A program made the position numbers and the translations under genes. A stretch of 64,000 nucleotides of DNA, taken from NCBI RefSeq assembly GCF_032714495.1, contig NZ_JAWDKB010000002.1, positions 1 to 64,000 on the forward strand, in the 5' to 3' direction. Shown here in pieces: positions 17,662 through 27,030 of the stretch (its first letter is position 1; every line of letters begins with the position of its first letter). The stretch comes from Methanorbis rubei. Lineage in GTDB: Archaea; Halobacteriota; Methanomicrobia; Methanomicrobiales; Methanocorpusculaceae. The notes under the pieces were generated by a model. The model was given only the letters and a program-made list of their open reading frames with translations. It ran no database searches and was not told where the DNA came from.

Positions 17662-18432
17662 TTAGAAGAAGGTTACCGCAGCAACGCCCGCGAGGACTGC
17701 GATCACCAGAATGATCACGCCTGCATCTGCGAGATGATACTCCAGTTTTCTCCGGTACTCAGAAGCCAGGCGGTAACCACGCATATCGATCGTTAATCCA
17801 AGGGTGTCAGCTTTTGCAAGCGAGTTCAGCATCAAAGGAAGCATGACGGGTCCAAGCTGCTTGAGTTTTCCGACAATTCCTCCGCCAGGGAAGTAGCCGC
17901 GGGAGAGCTGGGCCTCGTTGATTCTTGCGCCTTCTCTCTGAAGCGTCGGAATGAACCGGATGGCAATCAGGAACATCAGTGCATAGTCGCCCGGAATCCG
18001 CAGAGTGTAGAGGGCATTCACCAGATCACGCGGTTGTGTCGAGATGACCAGCAGCTGGAAGGCAAATATCAGCACCGCGAACCGCAGAGCCATCTGCACC
18101 GCGAACAAAATTGCTCCCGTTGTAATTGGCAGAAGATTGTTCGGCAGCAGATAGACGATGACTTCCCCGGTGGCGTTCGTGAGAACCGTCAGCACGACCA
18201 GTGCGAGACCGAGAATGAACAGCAGCGGAACCTGACGAAGCAGAACCTTGAAGAGACCACCGGCTGCGGCAATTATCAGCACGACTGCAATCAGTCCTGC
18301 GAGGATCGCAAGGTTCGTGGTGAAGATTGCGGCAAACATCATGCCGACCGCGAAGATAATCTTCGTCATCGGCGACAAGCGGTGAACAAACCGGTTGCCT
18401 GGGATATACTGCATAATGTCTTCCATTTTCAC
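17662..18432 (-). CDS. ECF transporter transmembrane component EcfT
   Basis: Membrane protein of 256 residues, the shared T component that links ATPases to the substrate-binding S component in energy-coupling-factor vitamin/metal uptake systems. It has about six hydrophobic segments and the coupling-helix motifs EAQLSRGYFPGGG and DMRGYRLASEYRRKL (the two xRG motifs of EcfT). Its start codon overlaps the stop of the fused S-A-A' gene by four bases (ATGA), giving a complete importer in two genes. Confidence 0.92.
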   Translation of the reverse strand: MKMEDIMQYIPGNRFVHRLSPMTKIIFAVGMMFAAIFTTNLAILAGLIAVVLIIAAAGGLFKVLLRQVPLLFILGLALVVLTVLTNATGEVIVYLLPNNLLPITTGAILFAVQMALRFAVLIFAFQLLVISTQPRDLVNALYTLRIPGDYALMFLIAIRFIPTLQREGARINEAQLSRGYFPGGGIVGKLKQLGPVMLPLMLNSLAKADTLGLTIDMRGYRLASEYRRKLEYHLADAGVIILVIAVLAGVAAVTFF

Positions 18433-20393
18433 GCACCTCCATTTGCGGATGCACGAACTTTTGTCACATGCCCAACTTCCATCTCAACAATTCTGTCGGC
18501 AAACATCTCGGCAAGCGGGGGGTTGTGCGTAACCATCAGAATGGTTTTGCCATTGTTTCTCATGCCGGTCAAGACCTGCATAATCTCGTATGACTCCTGC
18601 ATGTCAAGACCCGTGGTCGGCTCATCCATAATGACGATCTGTTGATTCATCGCAAGCACACAGGCAAGAGCGAGTCTCTGCCGCTCGCCGCGGCTTAAGT
18701 GGCGGGGGTTGACCTGCGCTTTTCCGGCGAGGCCGACCGTCGCGAGTGCTGAAAGCGCTGCGGCAGGGTCAGGGTTGCCGACATTTTTGAGACCAAAGAG
18801 GATCTCTTTCTCGCAAGTGTTTTCAAACAGCATAGTGTCAGGATTCTGGAACACAAGGCCGACGGTTTTTGCAATCTCGGAGACGGACTTCTGGATGATA
18901 TCCTCGCCATTCAGAAGAACTCTGCCTGAGTCAGGACGAAGAAGTCCGTTCAAGTGTTTGACAAGAGTCGTCTTGCCTGAACCGTTCTCGCCAAGGACTG
19001 CAACAATCTCACCTTTGGCAAAGGTGACAGAGACGTTGTCAAGCGCAAGCACGTCACCGAAGCGGTGGGTCAGGGACTCTGCCGCAAGGACGGTTTCTGT
19101 GCCGGCAGGGGTCTTCGGAATTTTCGCGAAGGAGAGGTTGTCGGCTACGGGCTTTCCATCGTAGACAATTTTTCCTGCATCAAGCCGGATCATTCTGGTG
19201 GCAAAGTCAAGCGTCTCATCGGTCATGTGCTCGACAAGAATGATCGTGTGGCCGCGGTCGGTCAGGCTCCGAAGGAGGGTGTAGACCTGACGGCGTGCAT
19301 TTTTGTCGAGCTCAGACGTTGCCTCGTCAAGTACGAGGATTGGGGTTTCGCGGGAGAGAGCAGCAGCCATTGCGACACGCTGCTTCTGACCGCCGGAGAG
19401 GGCGTGTGGTGCCCGGTCTTTGAGATGGCCGGTGCAGGTGACTTTGTAGATCTCATCCAGCTTTTGTGCGACCTCATCTGCGGAGAGTCCGCGGGTCTCA
19501 AGAGCGGTGAGAATTTCTTCCTCGACTGTTGTGAAGATCAGCTGTGCGTCAGCGTCATCGAAGACCATGCCGACCTCTTTTGAGAGAGCTGTCACATCCT
19601 CGTACTCGTCTGCGTACTTTCCGGCGATCGCAATTGAACCGGTAAGGTCACCGCCGTAGGCATGGATGAGAACTCCTGAGACCGCACGGGCGAACGTAGT
19701 CTTGCCGGCACCTGATGGGCCGGTAACCACGACGAACTCACCCTTCGCAAAGGAGAGGGAGATGTCGCGAAGCGAAGGAACGTCTGATGCCTGATAGGTG
19801 AAGCCGACATGATCGAGAACTATCGGAGCATTGGTCGGGGCAGGCGTTGTGTGCGGGGAGGCGGTAACATTGCGGGTTTTTTGCATGACGGCTGTTGCCG
19901 GCATTGCGATTATCTGGGCAATGATTATGTTGACAACTGCGGCGCTCGCAACGATTGGGATCATGGCGATGGCAAACGCAAGCACGGTTCCAACAGTTGC
20001 GTCCGGAGCTGTTGCCAGCATGACGCAGCAGGTGATGCCGATGAAGGTAAAGCCGCTTGCAGGTGTTGCAATTGCGGTCGCAATTGCCGGAGCAAGTCTG
20101 GTGTGATCTTTGATTAGTTTATAGACCGCAAGACACACGACCGCACCGATGGGTTCGGAGATGAGGTTTCCGAGAGGAAATATGGAGTGCGAAAAGACCG
20201 CACAGATGATACCGGCCACAAGGCCGATGCCGAGTGCTTCCCGAAACTTCGGAACTACAAGGATGATCGCAAGACAGTAGAAGGCAATCGTTAGGTTTGC
20301 AACGATTGCTCCCGGGACAAACAGGGAGATGTACCGGGCGATGGCACCGGCAGCAAGCAGTATGCCGACCAGTGCAATATCGCGTGATTTCAT
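18429..20393 (-). CDS. fused ECF transporter: S-type membrane domain plus two ATPases
   Basis: A 654-residue fusion. Residues about 1-175 form a five- to six-helix membrane domain resembling an ECF S component (SRDIALVGILLAAGAIARYISLF; NLISEPIGAVVCLAVY). Then two ABC ATPases follow: the first with GPSGAGKTT, LSGGQKQRVAMAAALS and LVLDEATSELD; the second with GENGSGKTT, LSRGERQRLALACVLA and VIMDEPTTGLD. With EcfT downstream this makes a full importer. The substrate is unknown; the S domain is loosely like the tryptophan/thiamine-type S families, but I would not assign one. No riboswitch is seen upstream. Confidence 0.88.
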   Translation of the reverse strand: MKSRDIALVGILLAAGAIARYISLFVPGAIVANLTIAFYCLAIILVVPKFREALGIGLVAGIICAVFSHSIFPLGNLISEPIGAVVCLAVYKLIKDHTRLAPAIATAIATPASGFTFIGITCCVMLATAPDATVGTVLAFAIAMIPIVASAAVVNIIIAQIIAMPATAVMQKTRNVTASPHTTPAPTNAPIVLDHVGFTYQASDVPSLRDISLSFAKGEFVVVTGPSGAGKTTFARAVSGVLIHAYGGDLTGSIAIAGKYADEYEDVTALSKEVGMVFDDADAQLIFTTVEEEILTALETRGLSADEVAQKLDEIYKVTCTGHLKDRAPHALSGGQKQRVAMAAALSRETPILVLDEATSELDKNARRQVYTLLRSLTDRGHTIILVEHMTDETLDFATRMIRLDAGKIVYDGKPVADNLSFAKIPKTPAGTETVLAAESLTHRFGDVLALDNVSVTFAKGEIVAVLGENGSGKTTLVKHLNGLLRPDSGRVLLNGEDIIQKSVSEIAKTVGLVFQNPDTMLFENTCEKEILFGLKNVGNPDPAAALSALATVGLAGKAQVNPRHLSRGERQRLALACVLAMNQQIVIMDEPTTGLDMQESYEIMQVLTGMRNNGKTILMVTHNPPLAEMFADRIVEMEVGHVTKVRASANGGA

Positions 20394-20424
20394 GAAGGTG
20401 ACTTCCAGATATTGATATTATGAA

Positions 20425-21921
20425 TTATGAGAATTTTTCACGAAGCTCGCGTCTGAGGAGCTTCCATCCGTTTACGCGGGGAAGAGCGTCCACCGTGTAA
20501 ATTTTTCTGGGAACTTTGTACCCTGCCAGATGCTCCTTGGCAAATGCAAGGAGACCGGCTTCATTGCCCGAGCCGTCCCGGCCCGCCCGCCAAACAACAG
20601 CGGCTGCCGGAACTTCACCGCGATGCGGGTGCGGGATACCGAAGACCGCAATCTCGGCAACTTCCTGATACTGAAGAAGGGTCTCTTCGACCTCGGTCGG
20701 ATAAATTTTCCAGCCTGACATGACGATCATGTCCTTTTTGCGGTCAGTTAAGCAGAGCCTCTGGTCTTTGTCAAGGTAGCCGATGTCGCCGGTGAGGAAC
20801 CATCCGTCCGGAAGAAATGCCCGTGCGGTTTCTTCCGGCAGTCCCCAGTATCCTTTGGCAACGGCGGGCCCCCGAAGCGCAATCTCGCCCGGGGTTTCGG
20901 GAGGCATTACTTTGGACGCGTCAGCTTCGTCAACAATTTTTACTTCTGAGAAGCAGACCGGATGCCCCACACTCTGGAACCGGTCGGCGGAAGCATAGTC
21001 TTCCGGCCGGATCACGGTTCCGGTACCAATGACGACGGTCTCTGAAAGGCCGTAGGCGTTGATGACCGGAATGTTGTACCGGTAATGGAAATTTTTCCAG
21101 GTTTCATGGTGCAGAGGCCCTCCGCCTGAAATTATTTCGCGGGTGGTTGCAAGCATCTCTTCGGTTCCTGCGGGCGCCCCTTCCAGAAAGTGAATGACCG
21201 GCGGCATGCCTGAGAGAACGGTGACATGATGTATTTTGCAGAGGGAAAGATAGGTATCAGGGTCATACCTCTCCATCATGATGTAGAGTGCGCCCGCACG
21301 CATTGCAGCAACTCCCCATGAGAGACCGACGTGACCCATCGGGTAGATGCCGAGATACACGTCGTCCTGCTTGAGGGTGAGCACATCGCATTCGTTGTGA
21401 ACTGCGGTAAGCCAGTTGCCGTGGGTGAGCATGGCACCTTTTGGTTTGCCGGTTGTGCCGGAAGTGTACTGGAGCTGGCAGAGGTCATCTGACTCAGTCG
21501 GTTCGGGAAGAAGTATGGGAGCAGTCCGATAAAACTCGATATTTTCCGGAACGAAAACAATCACACCCAGATCTTTTGCGATCGCGGTGCCCTCGGGATC
21601 AGTAATGAAGACGTTTGCCCCGGCATCTTTGATCATATAGCTGAGTTCGGTTGCGGTGTAGACGCGGTTTGTCGGAACAGCGACCGCACCAACTCTCCAG
21701 ACGGCAAGGTACGAGAACAGATATTCGGGGCTGCTGTTCAGGTAGAGAAGTACCCGGTCACCTTTGGCAACGCCAAAGGATTTGAGGGTGCGGGCAATCT
21801 CTGAACTGATTCCAAGAACTTCGGATGAGGTGTAGGAGGTGTTCCTCTCAGGACAATAGAACACCGGCTTTGCAAGACGGCAGGCATTGGCATCAAGGAA
21901 CGTGGTTATATTCAGCATCAT
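20425..21921 (-). CDS. AMP-forming acyl-CoA synthetase/ligase
   Basis: Protein of 498 residues of the ANL superfamily; activates a carboxylic acid with ATP to an acyl-adenylate and then to acyl-CoA. Seen: the P-loop motif LQYTSGTTGKPKGAMLTHGNW, NAYGLSETVVIGTG, PDGWFLTGDIGYLDKDQRLCLTDRKKDMIVMSGWKIYPTEVE and the late lysine region GYKVPRKIYTVDALPRVNGWKLLRRELRE. The catalytic lysine region has KLLR where many have G-K-xx-R. The chain length of the substrate cannot be judged. ATG at 21921 or 21918 are both possible starts. Confidence 0.88.
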   Translation of the reverse strand: MMLNITTFLDANACRLAKPVFYCPERNTSYTSSEVLGISSEIARTLKSFGVAKGDRVLLYLNSSPEYLFSYLAVWRVGAVAVPTNRVYTATELSYMIKDAGANVFITDPEGTAIAKDLGVIVFVPENIEFYRTAPILLPEPTESDDLCQLQYTSGTTGKPKGAMLTHGNWLTAVHNECDVLTLKQDDVYLGIYPMGHVGLSWGVAAMRAGALYIMMERYDPDTYLSLCKIHHVTVLSGMPPVIHFLEGAPAGTEEMLATTREIISGGGPLHHETWKNFHYRYNIPVINAYGLSETVVIGTGTVIRPEDYASADRFQSVGHPVCFSEVKIVDEADASKVMPPETPGEIALRGPAVAKGYWGLPEETARAFLPDGWFLTGDIGYLDKDQRLCLTDRKKDMIVMSGWKIYPTEVEETLLQYQEVAEIAVFGIPHPHRGEVPAAAVVWRAGRDGSGNEAGLLAFAKEHLAGYKVPRKIYTVDALPRVNGWKLLRRELREKFS

Positions 21922-22123
21922 ACATCACAACATACAGACGTTGATGTATAATTATGTTCATCATAGATATAAATGTGATAGATTTAGCGGGAGTGTCTGA
22001 GGGCGTCCCCGCGAAATTATTTCATGAGAAAAATAATTCTTCAGAAAGCGAGATTTCACAGAAAAATGGTTTCGTCACTGACAAAACATCTATGTGCGAA
22101 AACACGCATATATTCACGTATCT

Positions 22124-22813
22124 ATGGCAGATGCACCAGAGGGGATGATAGCACATGAGCAGCAGGTCTGCGCATGGGTGATTCCTCCAAAAATAGGGGA
22201 AGAGGAGGCTACAGCAATTGTCCGCAAATGGCTGGGGTCAGATACGACTCCCTTCATTTCGATGGACAAGGTTCGTTTTGGAAAAGCCGTGATGGTATAC
22301 TATCCGTTCTGGCGATACCGGCGTGAGGACGGCGGAGAAGACAAGACTCTCTACCGGCCAGCCGCAGGCACACTGCTGACCGGACTGCAGAACATCAGGT
22401 ACTATGAGGAGACGGGTCTCATTGAAACTCCGAGTGATGCCGTCATTCTTCCGGCAACTGTGGATTCTTCCGTGTATCTGCCAGACCTTCACGGAATTGC
22501 TCGCGGAGAGGAGCTGATCGGTATTCCGCTGTGGCTGATCAGCTACAAAGTGAAGAGCAATGTCTACATGATCAAGGTGGATGCGAACTCAGGCTCGGTG
22601 TATCCTGAGTGGCACCCGATCAAAGAACCGATAAACTGGAAGAAGACAGCACTCACCGCATTTATTCCGATGTTCGCCCTCAGTCTTATTGCGATCTATC
22701 TCAACCCATGGGTTTTCATTATTGTGGTGATTCTTCTGTTCATCTTCCTCTACCAGAGTGAGATGCTCGGAATAATTACCAAGAAGGAGAAGGAGGAAGC
22801 ACATGGGCCTTGA
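22124..22813 (+). CDS. unknown two-helix membrane protein
   Basis: About 229 residues from MADAPEGMIAHEQQ (22124); the ATG at 22145 is an alternative, since the nearest TATA-like sequence lies close. The first 170 residues are soluble, with aromatic motifs VMVYYPFWRYRRE, LQNIRYYEETGLIETPSDAVI and IGIPLWLISYKVKSNVYMIKVDANSG. Two adjoining membrane segments follow (ALTAFIPMFALSLIAIYL, WVFIIVVILLFIFLY) and a charged tail. The motif VYYPFWRYR recurs as VYIPFWRFI in the next protein, so the two are related. The reading frames overlap by 11 bp. I do not recognise a family. Confidence 0.75.
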   Translation: MADAPEGMIAHEQQVCAWVIPPKIGEEEATAIVRKWLGSDTTPFISMDKVRFGKAVMVYYPFWRYRREDGGEDKTLYRPAAGTLLTGLQNIRYYEETGLIETPSDAVILPATVDSSVYLPDLHGIARGEELIGIPLWLISYKVKSNVYMIKVDANSGSVYPEWHPIKEPINWKKTALTAFIPMFALSLIAIYLNPWVFIIVVILLFIFLYQSEMLGIITKKEKEEAHGP

Positions 22814-24299
22814 ACGTTCGATTGAGGACCGCATCGCCGAGGTGATGTACCGTCCGAAGATAACAAAGGGAGTCGCAGACCGTACCGTGCGCGACTGGTT
22901 CACGAAGGGAATCAAGGCACCTGACCTTCCGGCTAAAGCGAACATGAACGAACTGTATATGGTTTACATTCCGTTCTGGCGGTTTATTGCTCAGGGGAAA
23001 GCGATCGCATGCGGGTACTCTGAGTTTGAGGAAAAAACCGGCAATGTGATCCGCAACATCTTTGAGGAGATCATCGATGATGAGTTTGTGTGGACTGAGG
23101 CGGCGTGTGATACCGGAAAGTACGGCATAACAACACTCTGGCTGGACCCCGGGAATGAAGTTCCGTTCACTCCGGGAAAAGTTGTTTCGATGGAGCCGGG
23201 AGGTTCAGCCATTGAGGCAAGCAAGAAAGGGCGGACGGCTGTCCGGCAGATGATCGATGATGCGGCAGCAAAGCGTATCGAGACGCTGACTCTCGAGAAG
23301 TCGTTCCTGCTGCCGAAAGTGTTCGAGCTGGTGTATGCACCTATCTGGGTTGCGCACTACGAGTATCTGGACGGAGACTACACAGCAATCGTTGATGCGG
23401 TGCGTGGAGAGGTTCTGGGAGGGACCGCCCCCATGAATCTGACGGCGAGATCAAGAATGATGATTCTCGCTCTTGCTGCGGGAGGTATCATGATTGGATC
23501 TTCTGTTGCGATGCTGCTGCACACAGGGACCCATCAGATATCCGAGCTGTTTCAGGTAATTTTGCTGCTGCTCGGTATTGCGATGTCGATGGCTGCGTAT
23601 CCGGCATTTAAGGAAGGACGAACGTTTGTGACTTCCGGCACGATGAAAAACATCAATGCTCTCAGGCCTGCAACCCGCGTGCCAAAACAGCTGACTGATC
23701 ATGAGATTCTCAAACGCGACTCAACCATTCTTGTCTGCCCGAAGTGCGGAGAGGCAGTTGAGCAGCCCTGGGGAGAGGTCATCTCGGTCTGTAAGAAGTG
23801 CAGCAGGCTCCTGAATGTAACAGCAGACGAAGTAAAAATTGTGCCGTACGATATTGCGGAGGCTGATATTCTTGCAAGAACTGCGATGGAGGACGAACCA
23901 GAACATATTCCGTTCTGGAAGTTTGATGTGGATATTTCGGTGACCGACAAACTCGCAGGCGGATCAACCGAGACAGGTCTTCCGGAAATTGCAGGAAAAC
24001 GCAGCTACTACATCTGTGCGGCAAACACTCCCCGCTATCTTGCGGAAAAGTGGGAGGTGGATCTCACCATCCGCAATCCAGTAATTGCCGAACTGCCGCT
24101 GGATCAGGAGGTTGAACTCCAGCCGATCGTTATCAATCAGAACACGGCACGGGAACTGACAGAGTTTTTGTTCCTCAGATATGAGGCGGAAAAGCCTGGT
24201 GTGTTGCAGGTGCTGCGGTATGAGTATGCGGTTGATGAGGCACGGATTGTGTATGTGCCGTACTATCAGATGAATAAGATGTACATTCCCGGCATCTGA
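22803..24299 (+). CDS. unknown membrane protein with zinc ribbon
   Basis: Protein of 498 residues overlapping the previous gene by 11 bp. The first about 210 residues share motifs with that protein (ELYMVYIPFWRFIAQGKAIACGYSEFEE; FELVYAPIWVAHYEYLDGDYTAIVDAVRGEV). Two membrane segments follow (MMILALAAGGIMIGSSVAMLL, LFQVILLLLGIAMSMAAYPAF). Then a zinc ribbon CPKCGEAVEQPWGEVISVCKKC, and a final domain of about 150 residues again containing IPFWKFDVDISV and VYVPYYQMNKMYIPG. It looks built from repeats of one PFW-containing domain. Function unknown; the pair is probably a complex. Confidence 0.75.
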   Translation: MGLERSIEDRIAEVMYRPKITKGVADRTVRDWFTKGIKAPDLPAKANMNELYMVYIPFWRFIAQGKAIACGYSEFEEKTGNVIRNIFEEIIDDEFVWTEAACDTGKYGITTLWLDPGNEVPFTPGKVVSMEPGGSAIEASKKGRTAVRQMIDDAAAKRIETLTLEKSFLLPKVFELVYAPIWVAHYEYLDGDYTAIVDAVRGEVLGGTAPMNLTARSRMMILALAAGGIMIGSSVAMLLHTGTHQISELFQVILLLLGIAMSMAAYPAFKEGRTFVTSGTMKNINALRPATRVPKQLTDHEILKRDSTILVCPKCGEAVEQPWGEVISVCKKCSRLLNVTADEVKIVPYDIAEADILARTAMEDEPEHIPFWKFDVDISVTDKLAGGSTETGLPEIAGKRSYYICAANTPRYLAEKWEVDLTIRNPVIAELPLDQEVELQPIVINQNTARELTEFLFLRYEAEKPGVLQVLRYEYAVDEARIVYVPYYQMNKMYIPGI

Positions 24300-24333
24300 A
24301 ATTTTTTTTCTTTTTTTAGACGTGGATGGATTT

Positions 24334-24430
24334 GCCGCCCACGATTCGCATGCCTTCGGCCTGCTCACTGCTTCGCAGGAAAAACAGAAGACACGGAGCT
24401 TCACGGAAAAAAGATCACGGAGCAGATGTA
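24334..24430. repeat. partial family B repeat with shared 31-bp module
   Basis: The gap between the membrane-protein gene and nadC holds fragments of the CACGGAG-type repeat (CACGGAGCTTCACGGAAAA, ATCACGGAGCAGATG) and a 31-bp module at 24346-24376. The module is identical, in reverse complement, to 40084-40114 in a family A element. No gene is present. A T-rich run at 24299-24317 may end transcription from the left. Confidence 0.7.
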
Positions 24431-24440
24431 ATGGAAAAAA

Positions 24441-25271
24441 TTATTCGATCTCAAGACTCACGTCGGCGTACTTCACCGAGTGCGTAAGAGAGCCCATGCT
24501 GATAACATCCACATCAACCCCCGCCCACTTCTGCACATTCTCCGCAGTGATGCCTCCCGAGACCTCAAGCACCACACGCTCCCGGAAACCCCGGGAAGCA
24601 AGTGCGGCAATAGATCCATGCACCGCAGAAGGCGTCATGTTATCAAACATAATAATATCAGCGCCTGCTTCTGCTGCCGCGACCGCATCGATCAGATTTT
24701 CCACCTCGCACTCCACCTTGTGGTAGACCGAGTACGCCTTCGCACGGCGAACGGCTTCGGCGACCGGAAGGAGTGCACGGTGGGTATCCTTGATCAAAAA
24801 CGCATCCGATAAACTGTCGCGGTGCGGCTCACCGCCGCCGAGACGAATCGCTTTCTTGTCAAAGTAACGAAGGCCCGGAGCAGTTTTTCTCGTTCCCGCA
24901 ACCTTCACATGATCATTCACTGCGGCCACAAGCATTTGCGCAGCAGCGGTCGCGGTCGCAATCCCGCTCATTCTTCCAAGAAGATTCAGACAGGTACGCT
25001 CAAGCGACAAAATCGCATGAACCGATCCTGCGAGCGAGAGAATTTTTGTTCCCGCAGAAATTTTTTCGCCGTCATCAGCGTGAACCGTTGCCCCGACACC
25101 GAAGTGTTCAAAGAGCCAGACACACTCCTCAACACCTGCGAGAACCATGTCACTCCGCGCCTCAACGCGGGCCGCGACAACCTTGTCCTCGACAAGAGCA
25201 AGTGTCGTGATATCTCCGAAGGGAACATCCTCGGCAAAAAAAGAGAGAAGTTGATCAGTTGGCAGCATCAC
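24441..25271 (-). CDS. nadC: quinolinate phosphoribosyltransferase (nicotinate-nucleotide pyrophosphorylase)
   Basis: Third step of NAD synthesis: quinolinate plus PRPP gives nicotinate mononucleotide and CO2. Family motifs: FAEDVPFGDITTLAL, LNLLGRMSGIATATAA, VAGTRKTAPGLRYFDKKAIRLGGGEPHRDSLSDAFLIKD, CEVENLIDAVAAAEAGADIIMFDNM and VLEVSGGITAENV. The length of about 276 is normal. Start is GTG at 25271 (overlapping the nadA stop) or the next codon ATG at 25268. It is the last gene of nadX-nadA-nadC. Confidence 0.95.
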   Translation of the reverse strand: MMLPTDQLLSFFAEDVPFGDITTLALVEDKVVAARVEARSDMVLAGVEECVWLFEHFGVGATVHADDGEKISAGTKILSLAGSVHAILSLERTCLNLLGRMSGIATATAAAQMLVAAVNDHVKVAGTRKTAPGLRYFDKKAIRLGGGEPHRDSLSDAFLIKDTHRALLPVAEAVRRAKAYSVYHKVECEVENLIDAVAAAEAGADIIMFDNMTPSAVHGSIAALASRGFRERVVLEVSGGITAENVQKWAGVDVDVISMGSLTHSVKYADVSLEIE

Positions 25272-26170
25272 TTCGAGACCTCAATCATCCGCTCGATCGC
25301 GGTCCGAGCCTTTGCGGCGATGTGATCAGACACCTGCACAGGATACACACCGTCGCGAAGCGTCACATAGAGATCAGAGAGATCAATCAGCTTCATGTTC
25401 GGGCAGACCGCAGACGCCATCACGTGAAAAATTGTGTCAGGATATTTTTTCCGTAACGGGTGAGCGATGCCTTCCTCAGTGAAAATAACCCACTCCTTTT
25501 CTGTTCCGCAGTTGCGGATCATGTAGCCGGTCGAGCCAACCATGTCGCTTGCCAGCTGAACCTCTCTGCTGCATTCTGGATGGCAGATGATCGTTGCATC
25601 AGGATACTCACGGCGGGCGATCTCAACATCCCGCACCGAAAAGTTGTGATGCGTCGGGCAGCCGCCGTTCGGTGGAACCGGGATGATCTCTTTGTCCGGC
25701 AGCTGGGCCTGCACCCACGCAGCAAGATTTGCATCAGGGCCGAACAGAATTTTTTTCTCGGGCAGGGATGCTGCGACAGCCGCCGCGTTTGCTGAGGTGC
25801 AGGTGATGTCACATTCAGCTTTTGTTGCTGCGTTTGAGTTCACATACACCACAAACGGCGAGCCGGGATGAGCGGCCTTTGCCGCACGCACGATTTCCGG
25901 AGTCAGCTGATCAGCCAGCGGGCATCCCGCGTCAGGACGCGGGATGAGGACGGTCTTTTCCGGCGAGAGAATTTTTGCCGTCTCTGCCATGAAGTAGACG
26001 CCGCAGAGAACAAGTGTTGACTCCTTTGCTTCCTTGGCAAGCCGGGCAAGCTCGAGTGAGTCGCCCGTGATGTCGGCAGCATCCTGAATCTCAGGCGGCT
26101 GATAGTTGTGGGCAAGGATCACCGCATTTTTTTCTGCGGCAAGTTTTTTGATCTGCTGTTCGTAGTTCAT
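25268..26170 (-). CDS. nadA: quinolinate synthase
   Basis: Condenses iminoaspartate with dihydroxyacetone phosphate to quinolinate using a 4Fe-4S cluster. Motifs seen: AVILAHNYQPPEIQDAADITGDSLELAR, the three cluster cysteines (VLCGVYFMAET, CDITCTSANAAA, CHPECSREVQ), PDANLAAWV and MVGSTGYMIRNC. Length 300 is typical. It overlaps nadX upstream by four bases and nadC downstream by a stop/start overlap, giving a tight operon. Confidence 0.95.
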   Translation of the reverse strand: MNYEQQIKKLAAEKNAVILAHNYQPPEIQDAADITGDSLELARLAKEAKESTLVLCGVYFMAETAKILSPEKTVLIPRPDAGCPLADQLTPEIVRAAKAAHPGSPFVVYVNSNAATKAECDITCTSANAAAVAASLPEKKILFGPDANLAAWVQAQLPDKEIIPVPPNGGCPTHHNFSVRDVEIARREYPDATIICHPECSREVQLASDMVGSTGYMIRNCGTEKEWVIFTEEGIAHPLRKKYPDTIFHVMASAVCPNMKLIDLSDLYVTLRDGVYPVQVSDHIAAKARTAIERMIEVSK

Positions 26171-26925
26171 GCGCCTATCACCAGAGGGTTGTCAAGATTT
26201 TTCAGGAGTGTGAGAATCGATAAGGCCGCAAGGTAGCTGGTTGCCGGGTTGTCGGGCGAAGGGAGGTTTCTCACTCTGATGTATGCTTCGCCGAACTCTC
26301 CTTCGAAGAATATTTCATGCATGTTGCGGTCTTCGTTTGGGTCCATCCACAGTTCGACGTCAACGTCGCGGCCGCAGGCGATCGACAGCGACTCGGCAAC
26401 GTTGGTGTTCTTCGGATACTGACGGACACAGTCATGAGCTTTTCCTGAGAACAGCTGGGTCCGCTCGGTTGCTTCGCGGGCGAGGGATGCCGGGTTCTTG
26501 GTTGTTCTCAGAACAAATTTGTCGATGCGGCTGATCTGGCCGATGCTGATGTTGTCAAGGCCCATGATGGCGCCGGACGGGATATGGATCTTGCGCTTCA
26601 GCTGCCGTGCGGTCTCGATAAGTCTGGAGCGGTACTCAATATCTGCAAGTGCCCCGACACTCATGATGACGATGTCTTTTCCGGCCTCGAGTACCTCCTG
26701 CGCATGTTCGGTGGCGGCGAGAACTGACGCTGCTTCGACGATGATATCGGTTGGTTCGGCAAGGAAGGCGGTGAAGTCTGAGAATGGTTTTGCGTCGAAC
26801 TCTTTACCGAATGCCTCTACCCGCGCCGGAACTACGTCATACACGGCGGTTATTTTGAAGTTTTCCTGACCTGCGGCGATAACGCGGCCGATATTTCCGC
26901 ATCCAAGCAGACCAACGGTGATCAT
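26167..26925 (-). CDS. nadX: L-aspartate dehydrogenase
   Basis: Oxidises L-aspartate to iminoaspartate with NAD(P)+, replacing the oxygen-dependent aspartate oxidase of many bacteria, which suits an anaerobe. It begins with the Rossmann motif VGLLGCGNIGRVIAAG; other marks are EAASVLAATEHAQEVLEAGKDIVIMSVGALADI, IHIPSGAIMGLDNISIGQI and NVAESLSIACGRDVDVELWMDPNEDRNMHEI. It is first of the nadX-nadA-nadC operon. The intergenic region before it (26926-27030) is shared with the divergent winged-helix gene. Confidence 0.94.
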   Translation of the reverse strand: MITVGLLGCGNIGRVIAAGQENFKITAVYDVVPARVEAFGKEFDAKPFSDFTAFLAEPTDIIVEAASVLAATEHAQEVLEAGKDIVIMSVGALADIEYRSRLIETARQLKRKIHIPSGAIMGLDNISIGQISRIDKFVLRTTKNPASLAREATERTQLFSGKAHDCVRQYPKNTNVAESLSIACGRDVDVELWMDPNEDRNMHEIFFEGEFGEAYIRVRNLPSPDNPATSYLAALSILTLLKNLDNPLVIGA

Positions 26926-27030
26926 ATTACTAAATATCAGAGTTTACGTAGTTAAGGATTATGTAGAGGGGCGTTTTCGATGCTTTGATCACACTTGATT
27001 TAATCGAGGAGAGCAGATTTTATTTTACTC

